DNA from: Stenotrophomonas_A sp002429615
GTDB taxonomy: Bacteria; Pseudomonadota; Gammaproteobacteria; Xanthomonadales; Xanthomonadaceae
Length of the DNA: 20,403 nucleotides
Assembly (NCBI GenBank): GCA_031987425.1
Contig: DALZZL010000059.1
Location: forward strand, 1 to 20,403
Direction: 5' to 3'
Part shown: piece after piece, positions 1 to 10,200 of the stretch
Layout of the letters: every line of letters begins with the position of its first letter
How positions within the stretch are numbered: the first letter of the stretch is position 1
Made by a program: the position numbers and the translations under genes
Notes under the pieces: generated by a model
The model's input: the letters and a program-made list of their open reading frames with translations, nothing else
What the model was told of the DNA's origin: nothing
Databases searched by the model: none

Positions 1-2
1 TA

Positions 3-1091
3 AGCCTGCCGCCGTGCGCGCCAGCGGCCGCATGGCCGTATTGGCAGGCCTTCGTCGCCAAGCATGTGCAGGACGATGGCAGGGTCGTCGATTTCGCCAC
101 GCCCGATCAGCGCACCACCTCCGAAGGCCAGTCTTACGCGATGTTCTTCGCGCTGGTGAACAACGACCAGCCCTTGTTCGATCGCATCGTCGGCTGGAGC
201 CGGCACAACCTGATGGACGGGCGGCCTTACGACCTGCTGCCGTCCTGGTTGTGGGGACGCGCCGCGGATGGCCAGTGGCGCGTGCTCGACCAGAACAACG
301 CCACCGACGCGGACATGTGGATCAGCTACTGCCTGCTTGAGGCGGGGCGGCTGTGGGATCGCGCCGGCTACATCAGCGCCGGCCTGCGCAAGCTGCAGCT
401 CATCCGCGAGCAGCTGCTGGCCACGGTGCCCGGGCTCGGCCAGATGCTGCTGCCCGGGCGTGCCGGCTTCCACACCGGCACGCGCTGGACCTTCAATCCG
501 TCCTACGTGCCGCTGCAGCTGCTGCGGCGCTTCGCCGTGGCCGATCCCAAGGGGCCGTGGCGCGCGCTCGTCGGCAGCAGCGCGCGGATGATTTCCGGCA
601 GCGCGCCGGTCGGCTTCGCCGCCGACTGGATCGGCTGGGACGGGAAAAACTTCGGCGTCGATCCGGCCAAGGGCCCGCTGGGCAGCTACGACGCCATCCG
701 CGTCTATCTGTGGGCGGGCATGCTCGACCGCGCCGATCCGCTGCGCGCCAACCTGCTGCGCGATCTGTCCGGCCCGGCGCAGATGCTGCGCGCGCAGGGC
801 AGTTTTGCCGAGAAGGTCGACGTGCAGCGCGGCGTGGGTACCGGCAGCGCGCCGGTCGGCTTCGCCGCCGCGTTGTTGCCGTACCTCAGTGCGCTCGGCG
901 AGGGCGCACTGCTCAAGACTCAGCAGCAACGCATTCCCGCCGCCGGCCAGGCCGCGGCGAACGCATTGCCCTACTACGAGCGCAACCTGGTGCTGTTCGG
1001 CCAGGGCTGGCTCGAAAACCGTTACCGTTTTGCCGCAGACGGGCGCCTGCTGCCTGCCTGGAGACTGAAACCATGCTCCGCCAAAATCTGA
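3..1091 (+). CDS. bcsZ: Cellulase BcsZ, GH8 endo-1,4-beta-glucanase (5' partial)
   Basis: Periplasmic endoglucanase of the cellulose synthase operon; the family trims beta-1,4-glucan during export. The frame is open from base 3 and the true start lies before the window. An internal ATG at 66 is not the start, because the family-typical WPYWQAFVAKHVQDDGRVVD stretch runs across it. The GH8 signature TTSEGQSYAM places the acid Glu at 123-125. The substrate-site segment NATDADMWISY follows near 295-325. SYDAIRVYLWAGM places the catalytic Asp at 690-692. 362 residues are visible against roughly 370 in E. coli BcsZ, so only most of the signal peptide should be missing. The 3' end overlaps bcsC by 19 bp, indicating one operon and probable translational coupling. 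The family assignment is secure. Confidence 0.95.
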   Translation, partial: SLPPCAPAAAWPYWQAFVAKHVQDDGRVVDFATPDQRTTSEGQSYAMFFALVNNDQPLFDRIVGWSRHNLMDGRPYDLLPSWLWGRAADGQWRVLDQNNATDADMWISYCLLEAGRLWDRAGYISAGLRKLQLIREQLLATVPGLGQMLLPGRAGFHTGTRWTFNPSYVPLQLLRRFAVADPKGPWRALVGSSARMISGSAPVGFAADWIGWDGKNFGVDPAKGPLGSYDAIRVYLWAGMLDRADPLRANLLRDLSGPAQMLRAQGSFAEKVDVQRGVGTGSAPVGFAAALLPYLSALGEGALLKTQQQRIPAAGQAAANALPYYERNLVLFGQGWLENRYRFAADGRLLPAWRLKPCSAKI

Positions 1092-4000
1092 AGCCGCTGT
1101 ACCTCGCCGGGATGATCGAACTGTGCCTGCTGGCGACGCCGGCGCATGCGCAGAACGCTACCCAGCAGCTGGTGAACCAGGGCAATTACTGGCATGACCA
1201 GGGGCGCGATGACCTCGCCGCCGACACCTGGCGCAAGCTGCTCAACATCGATCCCAACCAGCCCGACGCGCTGCTTGGCCTCGGCCAGATCGAGTTCGCC
1301 CAGGGCAAGAGTGGCGACGCGCGCAAGCGCCTGCAGCAGCTGCAGGCGGCGCATCCGAATGCACCGCAGACGCAGCGCCTGCGCCTGGTGCTGGGGGGCA
1401 ATGCCAATGCCGCCGGCGGCGGCAGCGACCCGCACCTGGCCAATGCGCGCCGCGCGGCGGCGGCGGGACGCTATGTCGAGGCGGTGCGGGAGTACGAAGC
1501 CAGTTTCAACGGCAAGGCACCGCCGTCCAACGTGGCGCTGGAGTATTACCAGTCTCTGGCCGGTACGCCGCAGGGTTGGGAGAAGGCACGCGACGGCCTG
1601 ACGCGTCTGAAGGCCAGCGAGCCGGACAACGCCAGCATCGCGCTGGCGCAGGCCCAGGTGCTGACCTACCGCGAGCCCACCCGACGCGATGGCATTGCCC
1701 AGCTGCGTGCCTTGAGCGCGCGGCCGGACGTCGGCGGGCCTGCCCGCAACAGCTGGCGCCAGGCGTTGCTGTGGCTCAGCGCGGGGCAGGGCGATGCCGA
1801 TCTGTACCAGGCCTGGTTGAGTGCCAACCCGAACGATGCGGAGGTCAGCGCCAAGCTCACCCAGTTGCGCGAACGGCGTACCGCGGCCACCGCGCAGGAT
1901 GCCGAGGGCGTCGCGTTGGGCGAGGGGTTCAAGGCCCTCAATGCCGGCAACCTGGCCACCGCCGAGCAGCGTTTCACCCAGGTCCTGCGCGCGCGTCCGC
2001 GTGACAGCGAGGCGTTGGGTGGGCTGGGGTCGGTTCGCCTTCGCCAGCAGCGTTTCTCCGAAGCGCAGGAACTGCTGCGCCCGGCGGCCGCGGCCAACGG
2101 CAAGTGGAACGGCGCCTACAACAGCGCCCGCTACTGGTTGCAGTTGCAGCAGGCCGATGCGGCCAGCAAGCGGGGCGACATCGCGCAGGCCACCGGCCTG
2201 GTGCAGTCGGCGTTGAAGCTGCAGCCGAACGAGCCGGCCGGCTATGCCGCGCTTGGCAACCTGCAGGCCGGCAGTGATGCCCAGGCCGCCGAGGCCAGCT
2301 ATCGCAAGGCGCTGTCGCTGGCGCCGGACAATGCCACCGCGCTGCAGGGACTGGTCGCGCTCTACAGCCGCCAGGGCCGCATGCAGGAGGCCACCGACCT
2401 GTTCAATCGCCTGCCCGCCGCACAGCGGCAGCAGGCTGGCGGCGAAGCGATGCTGCGCTCCAACGTGCAGCGCGCCAAGGCGCAGCAGGCGCTGGAAGCG
2501 GGCGACGCGGTGACCGCGCAGACCGAGCTGGAAGGGGCGATGGTCGAGCGTCCGGGTGATCCGTGGATCCGCCTCGACCTGGCGCGTCTCTACCTGCAGG
2601 CCGGTCGTCCCGACCAGGCGCGCAGCGTGATGGACGGCCTGCTCGCCGTGCACGGCGATACCGCCGAGGCGCAGTACGCCAACGCGTTGTATGCGCAGGA
2701 GACCAATGACTGGGGTACGGCGTACGCCAGTCTCGAACGTATTCCGGCCGCGTCGCGCACGCCGGCGATGACCCGCCTGCGCAACATCGCGTGGGTCGAG
2801 CAGCAGGCGCGCACCGCACGTGGCCTGCAGCAGCAGGGCCGCGCTGGCGAGGCGCAGGCGCTGCTGTCGCGCACCGAAGCCTCGCTGGGCGACCAGATCG
2901 ACGATCCGCAGCTGTTGGCCGCCCTGGCGGGTGCCTGGGCCGACAGCGGCAACTCGTCGCGTGCGCTGACCCTGGCCCAGCGCCTGGTCACCACCGGCAC
3001 GCCCGGCACTGAGCAGCGCCTGCAGTACGCGGGCGTGCTGCTGCGCGCGCACCAGGACGCCGAGCTGTCGGCGGTGCTGCGCCAGCTGCACGACACCACG
3101 ATGACGCCGGAACAACTGCGCCGCTATCAGTCGCTGCGCAGCGGCTACGTGCTGCGCCAGGTCGATGCGCTGCGCGAACTGGGCAACCTGGAAGGTGCCT
3201 ACGACGCGCTCGCGCCGGTCCTCGCCCAGCAGCCGCAGGACACCGATGCGCTGTCGGCATTGGCGCGCCTGTATGCCAGCGCCGGCGACCAGCGCCAGGC
3301 GCTGGTGATCTACCAGCAGATACTGCAGCGCCAGCCCAATGATCTGGACGTGCTGGTGGCCGCGGCCAACAGCGCCGCTTCGCAGCAGGACCTGGACAGC
3401 GCCGAGGTTTATCTGCAGCGCGCGCTGGCGCAGGCACCGCAGTCGCCGGACGTGCTCGCCGCCGCCGGTCGCGTGTACCGTGCCGCGGGCAAGAACCGCA
3501 AGGCCGAGCAGTACTTCCGTGCGGCGCTGACCGCGCAGCAGCGCGATGCCGGCCAGCTCGACAACAGCCTGCCGGGCGCACGCGGCCCGGCCGCCTATGC
3601 GTCGGCAGCGCGTCCGCTCAATCCGTTCGCCGGCATGACCGGTCCGATGCGGGGTTCGGCCGCGGTGCTGTCCGACGCGACGCCGTACCCGGCCACGTTG
3701 CCGCCGCCGGCTGCGTATGCGGCGGCGCCCATCGCGACCTATGCCGCGGCGCCTGCCTATGCCGCCACCGTGCCGGCGCCTGCCTATGTGCCGCCGGCGT
3801 CCGCCGGCTCGGCGAGCTATGCCGCCGATGCCGACCTGCCGCCGCCGGTGAGTGCTGGCAGCGCGTCGTTCGCCACGCTGCCGGTGCCCGGGCAGAGCGC
3901 CCGGGTACCTGCGCCTGCCTATGCGGCAGGTGTGGCGCCGATCGGTCGTGGCGGCGAAGCACGCGCGCAGGCACTGCCACCGCGTCGCAGCGGCAATACC

Positions 4001-5623
4001 GTACTGGATGAGCTGCGCGAAGTGCAGGCCGACAACAGCAGCCAGATCGCCGGCGGTGCCGTGTACCGCGCGCGTGATGGTGAGGCCGGTCTGGGCCAGC
4101 TGGATGACATCGAGATGCCGGTGCAGGCGGATTTCGCCGTGGGCGACGGCAAGCTGGGCGTCAGCCTGACGCCGACGCTGATCGATGCCGGCGCCGTGCC
4201 GGCCGACTACAACATCTCCAGCCGCTTCGGTGGCGGTCCGGCGGCGTCGATATCCGACGCGCTGGCGACCGACCCCACGCAGATCGACAACCTCGTCGGC
4301 ACCACTCTTTACCAGGGCCTGCTGACCACGGGCGACAACGCCAACACGCGCAACTACATCTACGAGGCTGCCGTGGCCAACGGCGACTTCCAGACCCTGT
4401 ACAACCAAGCCGAAGGCGATACCGCTGCGGAGCGTCGCCAGGCAGCGCTGGACGCGCTGTATGCGCAGCCGCTGTCGCAGTACCTGCTGAGCAACAACCT
4501 GTCCACGTTGTCGATCGGCACCATCGCCACGCAGCTGCTCAATGATCCGTCGCTGCGTGCCGATCTCGATGCGGCCAGCCAGGCCCAGCTGCTGGTGTTG
4601 TCGCAGAGCGCGGCGGCAACGCAGACGCCGGTGCAGTTCCGCGATGCGCTGTATTCGCTCGCGGCGACCGGTACCGCGTCGCGTCGACTCAGCCAGGATG
4701 ACTCGGGCGTCGGCGTGGCGGTGAGCTATCGCAACGGTGGCTTCTCCGCCGACATCGGCAGTACGCCGATCGGCTTCCAGCAGCAGAACATCGTCGGTGG
4801 CGTGGGCTGGCGCGGCGAGATCGGCGACAACCTCAGCTATTCGGCGCAGGCTTCGCGTCGCGCGGTGAACGACAGCGTGCTGTCCTTCGCCGGCACCGAG
4901 GATGTGCGCACGGGCCGCGAATGGGGTGGCGTGACCAGCAATGGCCTGGCGCTGTCGGCCACGCTGGACAACGGCCTGCTCGGCGGTTACGCCAACCTCG
5001 CCGCGCACAAGCTCAACGGCCGCAACGTGGCCGACAACGACCACCGCCAGGTCGACCTGGGCTTCTACGTCCATGCCCTGGAGACTGACAACCAATCGCT
5101 GACGGCGGGCATCAACCTGACCGCGATGCAGTACGACAAGAACCTCAGCGGCTTCACCTACGGTCAAGGCGGTTACTTCAGCCCGCAGGACTACTTCGAC
5201 CTCGGCTTCCCGGTGCATTGGACGGGCCGTTCGGCCAGCCAGAAGGTCAACTGGCGCTTGGACGCCAGTGTCGGCGTGCAGCACTTCCGCACCGATGATT
5301 CGCCTTACTTCCCGACCGATCCGACCCTGCAGCAGGCGGCCTACGATGCGGCGTCCCTGGCGGCGATGCTGGGCCTAACCGATCGCTATGTCGCACCGGT
5401 CTACGCTGGTGAGAGCAAGACCGGCGTGTCGTACAACGTGTCTGGTGCGGCGGAGTGGCAGGTGGCACCGCAGTTGTTCCTGGGTGGACGCCTGACCTTC
5501 AACAACGCGCGCGATTACAACCAGTTCAATACCAACCTGTATCTGCGGTTCGTGCTGGACCGGCTGGGCGCCGCGCTGGGCAAGTCGCCGCAGGTGGTGA
5601 CCTCGCCCTACGCCGGCGAGTAA
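1073..5623 (+). CDS. bcsC: Cellulose synthase subunit BcsC (TPR scaffold plus outer-membrane beta-barrel)
   Basis: Cellulose export subunit: TPR repeats span the periplasm and a C-terminal barrel forms the outer-membrane channel. The start at 1073 is chosen because it gives a signal peptide with likely cleavage after AHA (residue 26), and GGAG lies 9 nt upstream. The much longer open frame starting at 353 only runs out of frame through bcsZ. TPR-like units such as WRKLLNIDPNQPDALLGLGQ recur through about residue 820. An Ala/Pro/Tyr-rich linker spans about 823-975. The BCSC_C region begins near ELREVQADNSSQIAGG (about 979). It includes SADIGSTPIGFQQQNIVGGV and SGFTYGQGGYFSPQDYFDLG, close to E. 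coli barrel segments, and ends PYAGE. At 1516 aa it is much longer than E. coli BcsC (about 1157). The extra length lies in the linker, in a helical-looking stretch at about 1064-1209, and possibly in more TPRs. Confidence 0.95.
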   Translation: MLRQNLKPLYLAGMIELCLLATPAHAQNATQQLVNQGNYWHDQGRDDLAADTWRKLLNIDPNQPDALLGLGQIEFAQGKSGDARKRLQQLQAAHPNAPQTQRLRLVLGGNANAAGGGSDPHLANARRAAAAGRYVEAVREYEASFNGKAPPSNVALEYYQSLAGTPQGWEKARDGLTRLKASEPDNASIALAQAQVLTYREPTRRDGIAQLRALSARPDVGGPARNSWRQALLWLSAGQGDADLYQAWLSANPNDAEVSAKLTQLRERRTAATAQDAEGVALGEGFKALNAGNLATAEQRFTQVLRARPRDSEALGGLGSVRLRQQRFSEAQELLRPAAAANGKWNGAYNSARYWLQLQQADAASKRGDIAQATGLVQSALKLQPNEPAGYAALGNLQAGSDAQAAEASYRKALSLAPDNATALQGLVALYSRQGRMQEATDLFNRLPAAQRQQAGGEAMLRSNVQRAKAQQALEAGDAVTAQTELEGAMVERPGDPWIRLDLARLYLQAGRPDQARSVMDGLLAVHGDTAEAQYANALYAQETNDWGTAYASLERIPAASRTPAMTRLRNIAWVEQQARTARGLQQQGRAGEAQALLSRTEASLGDQIDDPQLLAALAGAWADSGNSSRALTLAQRLVTTGTPGTEQRLQYAGVLLRAHQDAELSAVLRQLHDTTMTPEQLRRYQSLRSGYVLRQVDALRELGNLEGAYDALAPVLAQQPQDTDALSALARLYASAGDQRQALVIYQQILQRQPNDLDVLVAAANSAASQQDLDSAEVYLQRALAQAPQSPDVLAAAGRVYRAAGKNRKAEQYFRAALTAQQRDAGQLDNSLPGARGPAAYASAARPLNPFAGMTGPMRGSAAVLSDATPYPATLPPPAAYAAAPIATYAAAPAYAATVPAPAYVPPASAGSASYAADADLPPPVSAGSASFATLPVPGQSARVPAPAYAAGVAPIGRGGEARAQALPPRRSGNTVLDELREVQADNSSQIAGGAVYRARDGEAGLGQLDDIEMPVQADFAVGDGKLGVSLTPTLIDAGAVPADYNISSRFGGGPAASISDALATDPTQIDNLVGTTLYQGLLTTGDNANTRNYIYEAAVANGDFQTLYNQAEGDTAAERRQAALDALYAQPLSQYLLSNNLSTLSIGTIATQLLNDPSLRADLDAASQAQLLVLSQSAAATQTPVQFRDALYSLAATGTASRRLSQDDSGVGVAVSYRNGGFSADIGSTPIGFQQQNIVGGVGWRGEIGDNLSYSAQASRRAVNDSVLSFAGTEDVRTGREWGGVTSNGLALSATLDNGLLGGYANLAAHKLNGRNVADNDHRQVDLGFYVHALETDNQSLTAGINLTAMQYDKNLSGFTYGQGGYFSPQDYFDLGFPVHWTGRSASQKVNWRLDASVGVQHFRTDDSPYFPTDPTLQQAAYDAASLAAMLGLTDRYVAPVYAGESKTGVSYNVSGAAEWQVAPQLFLGGRLTFNNARDYNQFNTNLYLRFVLDRLGAALGKSPQVVTSPYAGE

Positions 5624-5633
5624 CGCAGAAGGC

Positions 5634-5655
5634 GCCGGCCGCTGCGGCGGCCGGC
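5634..5655. terminator. GC-rich hairpin between convergent bcsC and fic
   Basis: A perfect 9-bp stem (GCCGGCCGC / GCGGCCGGC) with a TGCG loop lies 11 nt after the bcsC stop and abuts the stop codon of the convergent fic gene (5656-5658). Neither strand has a T tract after it, so it is not a canonical intrinsic terminator. It may still act as a bidirectional terminator or 3'-end protector for both transcripts. Confidence 0.5.
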
Positions 5656-6243
5656 CTAGCGCCCGACGAAGTCGGCCAGCGGGGCGTAGTCTCCCGCGTC
5701 GGCGGCGCGGATCGCCTGCAGATAGCGGCGGCGCACGTCGCCCGCGTGCAGCGTGCGGCCCCAGGTGAACGGTGTGCCGCCGTGCTGCACGAGATAGTGA
5801 TCGGCCATCAGGCGGGCGCAACGGCCGTTGCCGTTGGGGAAGGGGTGGATCCAGGTCAGCCGGTGATGCAGGCGATAGGCCTGCTCGGCCAGCGCATAGC
5901 TGCGGTATTCCCGCCACGCCGCGGTGTCGTCGAACAGCTGACGCAACTGCATGCAGATGTCGTGCGGCGCGATGCCGATGTTGCGCTCCGTCAGCCGGTA
6001 GCGCCCCGCCCATTGCCAGACCTGGCCGAACATTGCGTGATGCAGGCCGCGCAGGAAGGCATCACTGGCGACCTGTTCCCTGCGTCGCAACGCCATCGCT
6101 GCCCATGCGTAGGAGCGGTCGATATTCGTGCTTTCCACCTGGTCCAGGTCGCCACGCGTGGCGACCCAGCGTGGAATCAACCCGTCGGCCTCATCCGGGT
6201 CCAGGGGCGTCTGGCCGTCTTCCAGTGGCTCATGGGCCCGCAT
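5656..6243 (-). CDS. Fic-domain protein, mobile mystery protein B family
   Basis: Probable AMP- or nucleotidyl-transferase. Residues 133-141 read HPFPNGNGR, a complete Fic motif with the catalytic His and the nucleotide-binding GNGR. The N-terminal TPLDPDEADGLIP and the WQWAGRYR...RNIGI segments match the family I know as mobile mystery protein B (TIGR02613). That family is almost always paired with an XRE partner, as here. Length is 195 aa, normal for the family. The gene overlaps the upstream XRE gene by 14 bp, implying an operon. The start at 6243 is the only ATG before the conserved N-terminus, but its AAGGAGG directly abuts the ATG with no spacing. I find no (S/T)xxxE(G/N) inhibitory motif in this protein. 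Acting as a toxin, with the XRE protein as antitoxin or repressor, is inferred from similar pairs. The target is unknown. Confidence 0.87.
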   Translation of the reverse strand: MRAHEPLEDGQTPLDPDEADGLIPRWVATRGDLDQVESTNIDRSYAWAAMALRRREQVASDAFLRGLHHAMFGQVWQWAGRYRLTERNIGIAPHDICMQLRQLFDDTAAWREYRSYALAEQAYRLHHRLTWIHPFPNGNGRCARLMADHYLVQHGGTPFTWGRTLHAGDVRRRYLQAIRAADAGDYAPLADFVGR

Positions 6244-6733
6244 CCTCCTTGTCGTCCACCTTCCATAGCGCCCGGTCGGGCACGCATCGTTCCGCTTCGC
6301 GGAGCAGCGCGTGGGTGGTGTACGCCACGGTCGCCTCCTGAGCTTCCAGACGCATATGCTGGCGAGTGCGGGCTTGCATGGACATCAGGATTTCGACCCT
6401 CCGCGTGTCCACCATCTCCTGCAATCCGCGTCGTGGTACGAGTGCGTAGACCAGCTCGCAGTCGAGCGCGGCGGCGGCGCGTTGCAGGGTGTCCAGCTGC
6501 ACGGTCCCACGCTTCTCGCTCGCCTCCAGCTTCGCCGCCGATGCGCGGGTGATGCCCAGGCGGTGCGCGAAATCCTGGACCGACATGCCCAGTGCCTCGC
6601 GGATCGCGCCGACCCAGCCGCCGTTCGGCACGATCCGGCTGCGCGACGGAAGCGCGCGCAGGCTGGCGCCGCTTTCGTCCAGGCGGAGTCGGGCGAGGGA
6701 GGCGAGTTCCGAGGATGACGAGCGACGGGCCAT
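6230..6733 (-). CDS. XRE-type DNA-binding protein, mobile mystery protein A family
   Basis: A 167-aa helix-turn-helix protein. The N-terminus has RRSSSSELASLARLRLDES, followed by GGWVGAIREALGMSVQDFAHRLGITRASAAKLEASE, a clear XRE helix-turn-helix at about residues 43-95. Then comes LQRAAAALDCELVYALVP and a charged, probably helical tail. This architecture matches mobile mystery protein A (TIGR02612), the constant partner of the Fic protein encoded downstream. The start at 6733 is preferred over 6772 because the family begins with this basic segment and an AGGT Shine-Dalgarno-like site precedes it; the longer start would also begin inside the upstream palindrome. It probably binds the 22-bp inverted repeat at 6761-6782 and represses its own operon. 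Neither it nor the Fic protein carries the usual Fic-inhibitory (S/T)xxxE(G/N) motif. Confidence 0.87.
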   Translation of the reverse strand: MARRSSSSELASLARLRLDESGASLRALPSRSRIVPNGGWVGAIREALGMSVQDFAHRLGITRASAAKLEASEKRGTVQLDTLQRAAAALDCELVYALVPRRGLQEMVDTRRVEILMSMQARTRQHMRLEAQEATVAYTTHALLREAERCVPDRALWKVDDKEDAGP

Positions 6734-6760
6734 GGCGGTGACCTGCAAGAGGGGCCACCA

Positions 6761-6782
6761 CTGTATCCCCATAGGGATACAG
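6761..6782. promoter_or_regulatory. 22-bp palindrome, candidate operator of the XRE/Fic operon
   Basis: Two perfect 9-bp arms, CTGTATCCC and GGGATACAG, flank a CATA centre. The site ends 27 bp upstream of the XRE start codon, in a locally AT-richer gap. Its size and position suit a dimeric XRE repressor operator. Binding is inferred; the symmetry is seen directly. Confidence 0.6.
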
Positions 6783-6816
6783 AAGTAATCGAAATAGTGC
6801 CTACAGCGATCCTTTA

Positions 6817-6843
6817 GCTGCCTAAAAAGATGCCCATAGGCAC
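6817..6843 (-). terminator. Possible weak terminator after the purine permease
   Basis: On the minus strand, a few bases after the permease stop codon (6848-6850), a short TGCC-TATG-GGCA hairpin is followed by TCTTTTT. The stem is only 4-5 bp, so this is a weak call. The hairpin shares the core CCCATAGG (read on +) with the palindrome at 6761-6782, so it could instead be a second, poorer operator site. Confidence 0.35.
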
Positions 6844-6847
6844 CATT

Positions 6848-8167
<1,320 letters not shown>

Positions 8168-8180
8168 GCGAAGGACCTGC

Positions 8181-8204
8181 TGTAGGAGCGGCTTGTGCCG
8201 CGAC
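8181..8204. repeat. REP-like palindromic element with GTAG head
   Basis: GTAGGAGCGGCTT is followed by a hairpin GCGGC-TTGT-GCCGC (8188-8201). The GTAG head plus short GC hairpin fits the GTAG-type REP sequences described from Stenotrophomonas and relatives, which are mobilised by RAYT transposases. It is a single copy here, 13 bp upstream of the permease start. No RAYT gene is in the window. Confidence 0.6.
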
Positions 8205-8269
8205 GCGCGGGCATCATGCACGACATGACGTCGCCGCGCCGCAACGGTTTGACGGGCGCGCGCCAACGA

Positions 8270-8293
8270 AAAGGGCGCCCGAGGGCGCCCTTT
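8270..8293 (-). terminator. Intrinsic terminator of ettA
   Basis: An 11-bp inverted repeat, AAAGGGCGCCC and GGGCGCCCTTT, lies 11 nt beyond the ettA stop codon. Read on the minus strand, the second arm runs into TTTT, giving a standard GC stem plus U tract. Confidence 0.85.
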
Positions 8294-8304
8294 CGCGGAT
8301 CCGC

Positions 8305-9972
<1,668 letters not shown>

Positions 9973-10054
9973 GGAATCTCCGTATGGCTCGTAACGTGCG
10001 TCCGGCCCGGTCCGGCTGTGCGGATCAGGCGGGGCAGGGAAAGGGATGGCGGAC

Positions 10055-10092
10055 ATTATAGCGGGAACGCCCCGCTGGCCTCCGCGGGGCGT
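10055..10092 (-). promoter_or_regulatory. Candidate ettA promoter with adjacent inverted repeat
   Basis: A perfect TATAAT is found on the minus strand at 10060-10055, giving a 5' leader of about 75-80 nt before the ettA ATG. No good -35 box is visible. Where one would sit there is a 9-bp inverted repeat (ACGCCCCGC / GCGGGGCGT at 10067-10075 and 10084-10092), which could be a regulator site. No transcription data are available. Confidence 0.45.
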
Positions 10093-10200
10093 GGCCGACC
10101 GGCAATTAAATGGGGACGGACGTAACCGATTCCAGCCAATGCCTGTTCATCTTGGCGGGCCAAATATGTCATCGCCACCTAACACAGCCACGGAGCTGCC

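Noticed and set aside
353..1072. Long N-terminal extension of bcsC
   Set aside because: It is out of frame within bcsZ; the signal peptide and Shine-Dalgarno fix the start at 1073.
1022..5284. Very long antisense open frame opposite bcsC
   Set aside because: Composition artefact of high-GC codon use in bcsC; the product is Arg/Gln/His-rich with no recognisable domain, while the + strand has clear BcsC features.
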